A DNA stretch of 64,000 nt from Bifidobacterium thermophilum (GTDB lineage Bacteria > Actinomycetota > Actinomycetes > Actinomycetales > Bifidobacteriaceae): positions 1 to 64,000 of the forward strand of contig JGZV01000006.1 of the NCBI GenBank assembly GCA_000741495.1. The letters run 5' to 3'. The position numbers were made by a program, and so were the translations under genes. Positions 7,851 to 17,041 of this stretch are shown piece after piece. The notes under the pieces are model-generated. The model was not told the DNA's origin. It did no database searches and was given only the letters and a program-made list of their open reading frames with translations. Position 1 is the first letter of the stretch. Every line of letters starts with the position of its first letter.

Positions 7851-9963
7851 ATGGGGTTGTGGAGCTTGATACGATCATGGCTCGGATGGGATACGCCGGC
7901 AGCGACCGCAACGACAACAACCTCCGCCGCCAGGCCGAAACGCTCCTCCGCCGGACATACCACAGCGGCGGCACCGTCCAAACGCCGGCCGACCGCGGCA
8001 TCCGGGACCCGCGCTCGAGGAGGCGCGCAAGCACACGCCAGCCGGAACACCGCAGCGACCAGAACACATACCGTCAGAAACACGGCACCAGCCAGCGCAG
8101 CACAGCCAACGAAACCATCCAAAGCCACGCAGCACGCCAAGACGACGGGCACCCGGCGCCCCGCCCCCGCCCCCGCTGCTGCCACAGCGCGACATCGACG
8201 AAGCGCGCGCAGTCATCGGCCGCATCGAGAAGCACGACCTGAGCGACGAGCAGATCAGCGCCATCGCCGGAGCCGGGCACAACACGCTCGTCCTCGCGGG
8301 AGCCGGAACCGGTAAAACCACGGTCATCGCCGGCTATGTCGCCTGGCTGCTAGCTACCGGGAAAGCCCGGCCCGACGACATCCTCGTGCTCTCATTCACC
8401 CGCAAATCCGCGGACGACATGTCCGCACGCATCCGCCAAGCCACCGGCAGCACGGTACACGCCAGCACGTTCCACAGTCTCGGCCTCGAAATCTGCACAG
8501 CATCACGTCTCGGCAAACCCGTGGTATTGACCGACGCCGAAGCGGAACGCAACATCTTCCAACCCGCTTTCGGTCGGATGCTACGCGAACCGGAACGCTA
8601 CCCGGCACTCCTCGCACTGCTCCCCGACTACTTGCGCTCACGCATCCGTGAAGCCGCGCAACAATCCCAGCAGCAGGCTCAACAGGCCCGACACAGCCAG
8701 TACACTCGTGCCCAAGAGACCGCCGACACCAAACCGTTCATCGACAAGCTGTCCGCCACCGCGAAAACCGTTATCACGCATATGCGCGCGCAAAACCTTG
8801 ATATTGAAGCGTTGCGCCGGCTCAACGAGCAACGCGGCGGCAAACATACCGGCCGTAATCGGATGCTCCTTGACCTGCTTGATCCTGTCTATCGCGCGTA
8901 TATGAGCTACCTGCGCGATCACCGGTGTATCGACTTTGCCGGCATGATCACCGGCGCGACCGACGCCATCCGTTCGGGCGATTACCGGCATGGCTACAAG
9001 TATGTGCTGATTGACGAGTATCAGGACATGTCTTTGCCACGCTACCGGCTGGTTCGGGCGTTGCGCGAACAACGGGATTTTTCCCTGTTCTGTGTGGGCG
9101 ATGATTGGCAGTCGATTTATCGTTTCGCCGGCAGTGACATCCGCCTGATTCTTGATTTTGCCAACGTTTGGGGTGATTGGGGTCCGACCACGTTGCGCGA
9201 GCTGACCGTCACCAGGCGTTTCGGCCCTAGCCTGATTGATGCGAGCGGCGAGTTCATCATGCGTGACACGAGTCTCTATCGCAAGCAGTTGCGGAGTACA
9301 GCGACGACCACTGACCACAGTCTCAAAGTGCTCGGCGGGCACGGAACGCAAGCGGTCTACGATGCGCTGGTCAAGCAATTGCGGGCGCTACGAGGGAAAG
9401 CCCCGAGCGTCCTGCTGCTGGGACGGTACAACAGCGATATCATGCCAATCAAACGGGCGGATAGCGCTCACGGATTGTTCCGGTTCAATGATGACGGCAC
9501 GATCGTGTTCCGCGAAAAACCAGGAATGACGATTGAATTCATGACCGTGCATAAGTCCAAGGGGTTGCAACGCGACTACGTTTTCCTGCTGTGCTGCACG
9601 GGAGGGATGAAAGGGGTCCCCAGTACGATTCCGCCCGAGCCGTTGATCGGCCTGCTGCTGCCGGAGGCTGAGCGGATGCCGGATGCCGAGGAGCGTCGCT
9701 TGTTCTATGTGGCGATGACCCGGTGCAGGAAAAAAGTGTTTTTCATGGTTGACACCGACCGGCCGTCACGCTTCATCTACGAACTGCACAAGTCACGGCC
9801 CAATATTTTCCGCGGCGTGCCTTTGCCAGAGCAATGCCCCGCTTGCGGGGAGGCGCTTGTCACGCGCATGGCGAACGGGAATCCGGATCGCACGTTCACG
9901 GCGTGCACCGGATATCCGCAATGTCGGTTTACGCGTGATGGCACCGGCAAACGCAGCCGCTGA
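7851..9963 (+). CDS. UvrD/Rep-family superfamily 1 DNA helicase (frameshifted near the N terminus)
   Basis: The helicase core reads from about 8180 to the stop at 9961-9963: Q-motif/Walker A (LSDEQISAIAGAGHN then VLAGAGTGKTTV), LSFTRKSADDM, DEYQDMSLPRY (Walker B), GDDWQSIYRFAGSD, MTVHKSKGLQRDY and RRLFYVAMTRC. The C terminus ends with a CPACGEAL...CTGYPQC zinc finger of the topoisomerase type. No start codon exists in the core frame after the stop at 7867. The plausible start is ATG 7851 (GAAAGGA upstream) in another frame; this encodes a basic, Ala/Thr/Pro-rich linker of about 105 residues and meets the core frame in the GC tract 8159-8174 (C4-G-C5-G-C5) if one base is removed. It probably acts in DNA repair or replication restart; the exact subfamily is uncertain. 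Confidence 0.85.
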
Positions 9964-9983
9964 TAGCGCGGCCGTCTGTTGAT

Positions 9984-10019
9984 GCTTGAACGCCGGCAGC
10001 GCGCTCACGGCATTCAAGC
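9984..10019. terminator. Hairpin between convergent helicase and rhomboid genes
   Basis: GCTTGAACGCCG (from 9984) pairs with CGGCATTCAAGC (10008-10019), with one mismatch. It lies after the helicase stop and overlaps the last codons of the convergent rhomboid ORF. There is no strong T-run, so its efficiency as a terminator is uncertain. Confidence 0.4.
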
Positions 10020-10631
10020 GCGCAACAGGAAGAAATACACGACCGCGACAAGGAAGCCGCCGACCAGTCCGCCCAGATGCGCCCACAAGTTCACTTCCTT
10101 GTTGGACAGTCCCGGTGCGATGCACAAAGCCACGTTGAACAGGACCGCCTTGAAATCAAGCATCGAACTCAATCCGGGAACCAGCAGCATCGCCACATAG
10201 ACGCCCAGCAAACCGCAAATCGCACCGGACGCGCCGGCGGACACCACGTAATACTGCCCGCGGGACCGTTGCACACGCCACGTCAGCAGATTGCCCGCCA
10301 GTCCGGAAACCAGGTACACCACCGCGGTGAATACTGAGCCGCTCATCAGACGCGAACCCAAGTATCGCTCGATAACGACGCCCAAGTTCAGCAAGGAGAG
10401 CATGTTGCACCCCAGATGCACGATGCCGAAATGCACGAACATCGACGAGAACAGGCGCCACCATTGGCCGCGCTCAAGATCACCGACCGTCATGGCGCCG
10501 AAACGGCGGGCGACATCGATATTCATACTGCCGCCGGAAACGGTTTCCACGATGAACACGATGACATTGATGGCGATCAGCGCGAATGTGACCGGCGCCC
10601 CAGACGCCGCAGACTGCACAATGGTATCCAT
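10014..10631 (-). CDS. Rhomboid-family intramembrane serine protease
   Basis: A 205-residue rhomboid domain with six or more hydrophobic segments. The catalytic Ser is in SAGASGAICGL (about residue 135) and the catalytic His in NLWAHLGGLVGGF (about residue 185). The WWRL...MFVHFGIVHLGCNML stretch is the typical HxxxN region. GGGAGGAAGG sits just upstream of ATG 10631, so it can be translated on its own even though the sortase frame reads into it. Rhomboids cleave membrane proteins within the bilayer; a link to pilus biogenesis here is only positional. Confidence 0.85.
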   Translation of the reverse strand: MDTIVQSAASGAPVTFALIAINVIVFIVETVSGGSMNIDVARRFGAMTVGDLERGQWWRLFSSMFVHFGIVHLGCNMLSLLNLGVVIERYLGSRLMSGSVFTAVVYLVSGLAGNLLTWRVQRSRGQYYVVSAGASGAICGLLGVYVAMLLVPGLSSMLDFKAVLFNVALCIAPGLSNKEVNLWAHLGGLVGGFLVAVVYFFLLRA

Positions 10632-11591
10632 GTTGGCCCTTCCTCCCGTATTGCATGCGACATCGCAATAATCTCGACTGTACCGTCGGGCAAGGTCAAG
10701 TCCGCGGACGCATGCACCACAGCAGGTCCAGCCGATGATGCAAACCGCACAACATACGGTGACCGCCCATGCCAACGCCCGGCGGCGGGTTTCGTCGGTA
10801 TCGGCGGCGCTCTCGTCAACCGTGCTCGTACCGGAGACACGCACGCCGGAGACAAGCAGACGGTGCGTGTTCACCCCGTAAGGCGTGCAGGTCATCAGGG
10901 TGACACGGTCTTCGTCGCTGGAAATCCGCAGGCTTGCCGTGTCTTCCGGTTTGATGACCTTCACCCGGTCGATCCGGTATGTCAACGATCGTCCCATCAC
11001 CGCAAGGGTGAACTGGTCGCCGGCGTTCAGTTCATCCAATCTGGTGAACATCGATGCTCTCATCAATCCGCGATGGGCGGTGATCACCGCGTGGGTTTTC
11101 GCTCCGCCAACCGGCAGGCTCGTGCCGAACAAATGTCCGGCACCGGCGGACAGCACGTCGGACGAAGTACCGTGTCTGATTGGCAGCTGGACGTGAATTT
11201 TAGGGATGCTGATCGTTCCCATCACTCCGCCGCCGACATCCAACAGCGATTCGTATTCGTCAGACATGGCGGCATTATCAGCCACGCCAAGCGTCGGCTG
11301 TCCGCCGACAGCGAGCCAGCGGTTGTACACGTCCGCATTGGCGAGCGCCCGTTCACGGGTGCGTTTGGGCCAGGCGTCGACTGTTCGCCGCGTGTCCTGT
11401 GACACTGATGCGAAATATCCGGCAGACCAGTATTTCAGCAGGGTCGGGGATATGGCGATCGCGATGGCGGACGCGATAAGAATGCCTGCAACAGCGCGTA
11501 ACACCGTGACGCGTCGGGATGCCGCACTACCGCAGTCACGCGCGTGGTATGCGCGTGGCCTGAGACGGGTGCGTTGCCGGAACAGCCACAT
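10014..11591 (-). CDS. Class C (pilus) sortase continuing in frame into a rhomboid protease
   Basis: One uninterrupted reading frame. Residues 1 to about 320 are a pilin-polymerising sortase: an N-terminal membrane segment (TVLRAVAGILIASAIAIAI), the catalytic His in AVITAHRGL, the catalytic Cys in TLMTCTPYGVNTHRLLV followed by the conserved Arg, and a C-terminal membrane segment typical of class C. The frame then runs without a stop through a short cysteine-containing linker into a complete rhomboid domain (listed separately). The start is taken as the ATG at 11591, which overlaps the upstream stop (TGATG), instead of the codon at 11609. The sortase belongs with the two LPxTG pilins at 12496-16391. 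Whether a fused protein is made is unknown, because the rhomboid has its own ribosome binding site. Confidence 0.8.
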   Translation of the reverse strand: MWLFRQRTRLRPRAYHARDCGSAASRRVTVLRAVAGILIASAIAIAISPTLLKYWSAGYFASVSQDTRRTVDAWPKRTRERALANADVYNRWLAVGGQPTLGVADNAAMSDEYESLLDVGGGVMGTISIPKIHVQLPIRHGTSSDVLSAGAGHLFGTSLPVGGAKTHAVITAHRGLMRASMFTRLDELNAGDQFTLAVMGRSLTYRIDRVKVIKPEDTASLRISSDEDRVTLMTCTPYGVNTHRLLVSGVRVSGTSTVDESAADTDETRRRALAWAVTVCCAVCIIGWTCCGACVRGLDLARRYSRDYCDVACNTGGRANMDTIVQSAASGAPVTFALIAINVIVFIVETVSGGSMNIDVARRFGAMTVGDLERGQWWRLFSSMFVHFGIVHLGCNMLSLLNLGVVIERYLGSRLMSGSVFTAVVYLVSGLAGNLLTWRVQRSRGQYYVVSAGASGAICGLLGVYVAMLLVPGLSSMLDFKAVLFNVALCIAPGLSNKEVNLWAHLGGLVGGFLVAVVYFFLLRA

Positions 11592-12274
11592 CACCGGTAT
11601 GCCCCGCACGTGCAGTTCGCCCGCAGGCGTTCGAGCGTACGTTCAAGCTCTCTGATCCGTCTGATTTGTTGGGCGATAAGCAGGTCACGTAAATCTTCGC
11701 CCGGCTGGCTTAACCGCACGCGTTGCGCTTGCGGCTTGACCGTATGTCCTGCGGCACTGGACGCTGATTTGCTGACGGGCGACGATACCGTCGGCGAGGA
11801 TCGCGCGACTGCGGCACGGCTGCTTTCCGCCGCCGAAGCGGCTTGGGCGGTGCCCGTGGTCATATCCGCTGCGACGCTGTGCGCCAATTGTGTTACAAAG
11901 ATTTGCCGCCACCGGGCGACGGCTTTCTTATAGGCGTCGTCTTCCGCCTCATGCTCCGGTGTGGGGCGAATGTCCATGTTGCGCCACCGGGCGATACACC
12001 GCTCGATGCGCTTGTACCCGATCAATGCGGAATCCAGTCCTGCGGCGCGGAAAATCCTTGCGGGCGACTCCCCTGCACGGTATTTTCGCACGCACTCGCG
12101 TTTGAACGCTTCCACATATCGGATCCGTCCCGAACTCACTGCGGCGACCGCCGGCAGTGAGCGCAGATACCGCAGTTCCTGTGCGGTGAATTTCCCGTCA
12201 GGTAGGTCGAGCCGTTGACGGGCACGGCTGAGCTGTCGCAAGACCAGTCGGCGATGTGGCGCTGTTCGCGTCAT
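11591..12274 (-). CDS. Helix-turn-helix protein of transposase-like type, pilus-locus associated
   Basis: A 227-residue protein. The N-terminal 110 residues contain ELRYLRSLPAVAAVSSGRIRY, EAFKRECVRKYRAGESPARIFRAAGLD and KRIERCIARWR, a helix-turn-helix arrangement related to IS3-type transposase N-terminal domains. No DDE catalytic domain follows, so it is not a transposase. The middle is an Ala/Ser/Thr-rich linker and the C terminus (LSQPGEDLRDLLIAQQIRRIRELERTLERLR) looks like a coiled coil. AAGGAGACGACG precedes ATG 12274, and the stop overlaps the sortase start (TGATG), so the two are translationally coupled. It is a candidate regulator of the pilus genes; this is inference. Confidence 0.7.
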   Translation of the reverse strand: MTRTAPHRRLVLRQLSRARQRLDLPDGKFTAQELRYLRSLPAVAAVSSGRIRYVEAFKRECVRKYRAGESPARIFRAAGLDSALIGYKRIERCIARWRNMDIRPTPEHEAEDDAYKKAVARWRQIFVTQLAHSVAADMTTGTAQAASAAESSRAAVARSSPTVSSPVSKSASSAAGHTVKPQAQRVRLSQPGEDLRDLLIAQQIRRIRELERTLERLRANCTCGAYR

Positions 12275-12322
12275 CGTCGTCTCCTTATTCCTTTACGTCA
12301 ACAATGGGCTGTGTGCCGTGGC

Positions 12323-12369
12323 CGCGTACCATAGGCGACGCACCTGCCTGTCACCCCTCCTGGTACGCG
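12323..12369. promoter_or_regulatory. 9-bp inverted repeat upstream of the HTH-sortase genes
   Basis: CGCGTACCA (12323-12331) and TGGTACGCG (12361-12369) are perfect complements 29 nt apart, in the 221-bp gap between the pilin stop and the HTH start. It could be an operator for the adjacent HTH protein or a looping site. No other feature is seen in 12275-12495. Confidence 0.4.
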
Positions 12370-12495
12370 TACTCCGGCACGGCATCGGGGCAGCATAGTA
12401 CCGGATGATTCCTTGAAATGCGCCCTGGGCGTACAATCGCACATCGGTGGCCGTTCGATTGCATGCCCAGGAGTCGCATTCGTGTAGCATCGGCA

Positions 12496-14139
12496 TCAGC
12501 CGCGGCGTTCCATCCTACGGACCATGGCGAGCACGATGCCGGCGATGGCCACGAGTCCGACGGCCGCAGCTGCGACGATGAAGCTGCCGGCGGCACCGGT
12601 CAGGGGCAGTTCCGTCAAGGATTTCACGTTGCGCACGCGGATAGCCCCATTGGCATCAGCGGTGACCAGGTCGTACGGGTCAAGACCGGTGTCGCTGAAG
12701 GTGACCTGCGTCTTGTTGTCCTCCTTGTCGTAGGTGAGCGTCACGGTGAACGCGCCGGTCACCTGCGCCGCGCCATCGGCGACGCGGGTTTCGCGCACGG
12801 TGTATGTTCCGTTCTCAAGGCCGACGAAGGTGACCATGCCGTTCTCGTCGACGCCGCGAGTGTAGTCCTTGTTGAGGTACTGTATGGGCTGCTCGTTGTC
12901 GGCATCATAGAGCGTGAACTGCGCACCGGTCACGGTGGAGCCGTCCTTGAAATACTTTTCGAATTCGAAGGTGTTGGTATACACATCCACCGGGTCGGAC
13001 TTGCCGGATGCCACGCCGCCGACAACCACTTGCGCACGGTTGCTGGCTATCTGGTCGACCGCCGCCTGCTCGTTCACGGTTGCCTTGTAGGTGACGACGA
13101 ACGATGTGCCGGCGTCGCCCTGCATGGTTTCCAGCACGTCGCGGGCGATGGTGACGGTGAAGGTCGCCGCCTCCCCGTCCCCCACGCCTTGGCCGGTGAC
13201 CGTGGTGTCCGCGGGGTTCACCGTGTAGTCGGCTGCGGGCAGGACTTTGCCGTCGCCGTAGGTCACGGTGATGTTGCTCTTCGCGGTGTTGATGCTCAGG
13301 CCTTCGCTCGCGTAATCCTCGAATACATAGGAGAATCCGGCGTCTTTACCGGTGGTTGACGGGACCGTGCCGATGATGTGGTAGGTCAGTTCGTCGCCCA
13401 CGCGGACCGTGCCGTTCTGGTCGCCGGTCACGGTCTTGCCCGGCGGGTCGTCATACGCGTCGTTTTTCACGATGACGCTGCCGTCCGTATGGAAGATGCT
13501 GTGTTCCGTACCGACCAGCATGGTCAGCGAACGCACGGATTCGGGGATGGCATCGCCTGCGGTCACGTCGACGATTGCGTACAGACCGCCTTGCAGGCCG
13601 GTGATGGTCAGCGGGTTCTGCGTGGCCGTATGCTGCGTGCCGTGATCTTTGACGTATCCGGCGAGCGCGTCAGCGAACAGGCGTGAACTGGCGGTCGCCG
13701 ACCATGGGAAGGCGGTACTTTGGTCGATGGGGTTGCCGCTGACGGCTTGCGCCCACATGAGCGGATCGGTGTTCGCCGGCGCTTCCTGGCCGAGGGCCGT
13801 CTTGATGGCCTCTCGCACCGCGGTGTCGGCCGCGGTGACGGTGGTCAGTTCGGCGGAATCATCGCCGTTGAACATGGCGATGGGTGCGACGGCGAACGTA
13901 TGCCCGATGATGTCGCCGCGATCACCGGCCTGGATGATAATGGATTTGTCGGTTTCCGCCGCAATAGCCGGGTTTGGCGCGAGGGCGGCGGCACCGAGCC
14001 CGATGATGCCGAGCAGTGCGGTACCGGCGGCGGCAAGGGAACGGACCGGCGAGGCCCCGCCCTGTTGAGACGCCGAGTGTGATGTCCTTGATGCGGCCTT
14101 GCCCCAGGCTTGCCGGAGGATACTTGCCAACGATGTCAT
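12496..14139 (-). CDS. LPxTG-anchored major fimbrial subunit (isopeptide-forming pilin)
   Basis: A 547-residue pilin backbone. It has an N-terminal signal peptide (about residues 1-60, basic then LAAAGTALLGIIGLGAAALAP, cleavage near AIAAE), repeated Ig-like CnaA/CnaB-type domains, and a C-terminal sorting signal: LPLTG, a hydrophobic helix and the charged tail RRMERRG. The last domain carries NGTYTVRETRV, which resembles the pilin E-box with its conserved glutamate. The start is ATG 14139 behind AAGGAG; the longer frame to 14544 is not credible. It is polymerised by the class C sortase downstream and lies 155 bp after the tip pilin gene. FimA-like pili of this type mediate adhesion in bifidobacteria and actinomycetes. 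Confidence 0.9.
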   Translation of the reverse strand: MTSLASILRQAWGKAASRTSHSASQQGGASPVRSLAAAGTALLGIIGLGAAALAPNPAIAAETDKSIIIQAGDRGDIIGHTFAVAPIAMFNGDDSAELTTVTAADTAVREAIKTALGQEAPANTDPLMWAQAVSGNPIDQSTAFPWSATASSRLFADALAGYVKDHGTQHTATQNPLTITGLQGGLYAIVDVTAGDAIPESVRSLTMLVGTEHSIFHTDGSVIVKNDAYDDPPGKTVTGDQNGTVRVGDELTYHIIGTVPSTTGKDAGFSYVFEDYASEGLSINTAKSNITVTYGDGKVLPAADYTVNPADTTVTGQGVGDGEAATFTVTIARDVLETMQGDAGTSFVVTYKATVNEQAAVDQIASNRAQVVVGGVASGKSDPVDVYTNTFEFEKYFKDGSTVTGAQFTLYDADNEQPIQYLNKDYTRGVDENGMVTFVGLENGTYTVRETRVADGAAQVTGAFTVTLTYDKEDNKTQVTFSDTGLDPYDLVTADANGAIRVRNVKSLTELPLTGAAGSFIVAAAAVGLVAIAGIVLAMVRRMERRG

Positions 14140-14294
14140 GATGAGCTCCTTACGAGTGATGCTTGTGGATTCGTGGGTTTGAATGGCGTGTATGGCGGTG
14201 CGACAAGGGCGTTGCGACGCTTGCCTGTCGGCGTGATATGGCGGCGGGGAGCGGCATGGTTGACGCATATCGGTATCGGTGTTGCCCATCCGTA

Positions 14295-16391
14295 TCACCT
14301 CCGGCCAGCCGAGCGCCTCGTCTTGCGGAGAATCCATATGCCTGCCCCGGCGACCGGCAATCCTGCGGCGAAAGCCAGCCACGGTGCGGCCGCTTGCGGT
14401 CCTGAAACACCGGTCAGCGGGATCTGGTCGGCAAGCGCCGGAGTTGCGGCATTGGTGATGGTGCAAGTGACTCGCGAACCGGGTGCAACAGTCACATCCC
14501 CGTCCGCAGACACGTCGATCGCGGTACCGTCGGCGTCGGCGCATTGCCAGGTTCCGGCCTGATACCTGTCGTAATGGTGGTATGGTTCGCCGTCGAGACG
14601 GTAATCACCATTGCGTGTTTCACCCAGCCGGTACGTGCCAGGTTCAACGGCCGTGCTTGGCAGTGATGCCGTATCAGACTGGCCCGTGGATTCAGTTGGC
14701 GCCGACGGTTTGATGCCGGTTGCCGCGTCCGCTGATGAGTCGCCGGATTCCGGCGCCGAAGCGGAACGTTGGGTCGCTGACAGCATCCAAGCGGACGGTT
14801 CGGCTCCCACGTATGCGGTGGCATGCGTGTTATCCACGGTTTTCGCCAAGGTGAGCGTGGGAACAGCGACTTGCACGACCGGACGGGCGTACGCTGCGGT
14901 CAACTCGTCGGAAACACTCTCCTCACTGTGGTCGCCGCTGACCGTGACCGTGACGGTCCGGTAGCGCAGCAACGCCGAGCCTTCCGCATTCGAGAAAAAC
15001 CCCGGTTTACCGGAACTCGTGTCATTGCCGGGAGCGTCCGTATGATCATCACCGGTATCCGGATACCCGCCGGACGCGATATAACTGCGGTACGCGACAG
15101 CGGTCGGGGTGATATCAATGGACACCAAGTACGTGGTACCCGGGTCAAGGGTCTTGCCTTCCGGGAATCGCAGGCTCAAGGAGCCCGACGCGGGATCAAA
15201 AGCTGCGGTAAGCCCATCCACTGATGCTTGGGAACCATCCAACCGGGTCGCCGTGACCACCGGCGTAACCGCAGCATCGGCGCTTGTGGCCGGCGTGCCG
15301 TCATCCGCGAGCGCCACCACCCATGACGACAACGTATCGGTGATATACACATCCCGATACCGGACGGTGGAAGTGATGATGATGGCGATATCGTCGAACG
15401 CGTCAGCCAGACTGGCCGAATCCGTGCCGGAAAAGTGGACGCCGCCGACAGCAGTCGCGAATGCGGTCATCTTCGCCTCAGCGGCTTGACCGGCACTGAC
15501 CGCGAACAACTCCGTACCGTTCGGACGCCGGTTCGCTTCGTCGACAGCAGCGTTGAAACACCGGTCATCCGGGTCGGTTGTGCCGTTACCATATGCCTGA
15601 TATTGGTCAAGCCAATCCTCATCATGGCCCATCGATGATTGGCGGAATGTCGGCAAACCGTCCGACAGCATGACGATATACCGCCGTTCAGCCGAGCTGC
15701 CGGCCAACAGCGTATTCGCCGCATATAAGCCAGCCTCCCAGTTAGTGCCGCCACCGGTCGATGTTGAAGCGTCCAACCCCTTCAACGCCGTGGACAATGC
15801 GGAAGCATCCGTCGTCCACTGGCTGCCGCCAATCGGGACAACGCTCGCAGCGGTATCGAAATCAACCAGCGCAAGCCGCACCGAAGTCGTCTGCCCCGAC
15901 GTTGATGACGATGATGCGAGCAGCGTCTGCGCCAAATCGCTCGCAGCCTGCGTCACCACCTGCCACCTGGTCAGGCACGTGTTCGGCCAGTGGCACGTCG
16001 AATCCTCTCGCTCGCTCATACTGCCGGAGGAATCCAACAGCAACACCACATCCGCGCTGGACTGTTCAACCGTGCCGCCGGACCGCTCGGCACCGGTCAC
16101 GCTCAGCGTGAGACGATACCGCTCGTCATCGAGCCGTTCAACGGTTTTCGTATGCTCCGGTTCCGTCAGCTGTACCGGATCTCGGGTGGATTGTTGAACG
16201 GATATCGCCGTCGTCGTGGGAATATCAGGCGGCGATGCGCCCGGCTGCATATCCGCATGCGATGCCGTCACGTGTACCGACGCCGCGCCGACCATCGCGA
16301 TAGCGATGGCGCATACCGTCACCACACGCATGATGATGCATTGATTCTTGCGACACCCACTATGGTGTCCACCGCCATACCGCCGTGACAT
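14295..16391 (-). CDS. vWA-domain LPxTG surface protein, probable pilus tip subunit
   Basis: A 698-residue surface protein. A signal segment (MRVVTVCAIAIAMVGAASVH, about residues 21-40) is followed by a von Willebrand A domain with an intact MIDAS motif DSSGSMS (about residue 120) and later TGGGTNWEAGL and YIVMLSDGLPT. The C-terminal part has pilin-like domains and a sorting signal IPLTG, hydrophobic helix and basic tail RKTRRSAGRR. This is the layout of FimB-like tip adhesins that head sortase-dependent pili. The start at 16391 is kept because the upstream GCGAGGGG could serve as a weak ribosome binding site; the ATG at 16331 would also leave an intact signal peptide. It is first in the pilus gene order (tip, shaft, HTH, sortase). 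Confidence 0.88.
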   Translation of the reverse strand: MSRRYGGGHHSGCRKNQCIIMRVVTVCAIAIAMVGAASVHVTASHADMQPGASPPDIPTTTAISVQQSTRDPVQLTEPEHTKTVERLDDERYRLTLSVTGAERSGGTVEQSSADVVLLLDSSGSMSEREDSTCHWPNTCLTRWQVVTQAASDLAQTLLASSSSTSGQTTSVRLALVDFDTAASVVPIGGSQWTTDASALSTALKGLDASTSTGGGTNWEAGLYAANTLLAGSSAERRYIVMLSDGLPTFRQSSMGHDEDWLDQYQAYGNGTTDPDDRCFNAAVDEANRRPNGTELFAVSAGQAAEAKMTAFATAVGGVHFSGTDSASLADAFDDIAIIITSTVRYRDVYITDTLSSWVVALADDGTPATSADAAVTPVVTATRLDGSQASVDGLTAAFDPASGSLSLRFPEGKTLDPGTTYLVSIDITPTAVAYRSYIASGGYPDTGDDHTDAPGNDTSSGKPGFFSNAEGSALLRYRTVTVTVSGDHSEESVSDELTAAYARPVVQVAVPTLTLAKTVDNTHATAYVGAEPSAWMLSATQRSASAPESGDSSADAATGIKPSAPTESTGQSDTASLPSTAVEPGTYRLGETRNGDYRLDGEPYHHYDRYQAGTWQCADADGTAIDVSADGDVTVAPGSRVTCTITNAATPALADQIPLTGVSGPQAAAPWLAFAAGLPVAGAGIWILRKTRRSAGRR

Positions 16392-16717
16392 CCCGGCCCC
16401 TCGCTTTCTCCAAGGCGGAGCTTGCGCGCAAGACCGCCCGTTGCAGTAGTCGATAGCGGCATCGTAAAATCAACCAGTCTGGGGGCGAAACCCCCATCAT
16501 CACCCCGAAATGCTTGATATGACGCGATATTCCCCCCGTTATTCGCGTGCCATCATGAATCACGCACCATTGCGGCACTCCCCCTACCACCCTTCCCGCA
16601 CGCACATTATTCCCCGTCGCTCCCCCCATACGCTGTCACTCCCTCATATGGCAGACGTGTTGATGTGTCACCGCAACGCATACGAATGCCGCAGCCCGGC
16701 GGCAAGGAGATTGGCGC
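16392..16717. other. Intergenic region upstream of the pilus genes
   Basis: No supported gene. The only structure is a short G5/C5 hairpin at 16481-16495, which on the minus strand is followed by an AT-rich stretch. It could end transcription from the acylphosphatase side or mark the pilus promoter region. Runs of five G are short for phase variation. Confidence 0.4.
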
Positions 16718-17023
16718 TCAACCGTCGGCGTGAACTGAGAAACCGGATTCTCCCGCTATTGGCGTCAATGAATCGATGGTGACATGCTCGACACGGCTCC
16801 AACGTGGGCCCGCTTCCACCGCACGTTCGAAGCGTTCCAGGTCAATCCCCTCACCTTGTGCCTCAAGCTCGACCGAACCGTCACGACGATTGCGCACCCA
16901 ACCGGTCAGCCCATACCGGCGTGCCGCCATCACGGTGAAATAGCGGAATCCTACGCCCTGCACCATGCCGGTTACCAGCATGTGCACGCGTTGTGGCGAC
17001 GATACGTCCGGCTGCGGTGTCAT
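16718..17023 (-). CDS. acyP: Acylphosphatase
   Basis: A 101-residue acylphosphatase that hydrolyses acyl phosphates to carboxylate and phosphate. Both signatures are present: VQGVGFRYFT with the catalytic Arg, and GWVRNRRDGSVELEAQG with the catalytic Asn. The length fits the family with a short N-terminal extension. It is the last of a same-strand trio (gluQ, YggS-like, acyP), with only 18 bp separating it from the preceding gene, so it is probably co-transcribed. Confidence 0.95.
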   Translation of the reverse strand: MTPQPDVSSPQRVHMLVTGMVQGVGFRYFTVMAARRYGLTGWVRNRRDGSVELEAQGEGIDLERFERAVEAGPRWSRVEHVTIDSLTPIAGESGFSVHADG

Positions 17024-17041
17024 TGTTCGGCCGATCCCGGA

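Noticed and set aside
11591..12274. IS element (IS3-like transposase)
   Set aside because: Only the helix-turn-helix part is present; no DDE domain and no terminal inverted repeats or target duplication seen.
14829..14837. TTATCCACG as a DnaA box
   Set aside because: A single 8/9 match inside a coding region, expected by chance.
16510..16782. 90-residue plus-strand ORF upstream of the pilus genes
   Set aside because: It overlaps acyP on the other strand and has no ribosome binding site.
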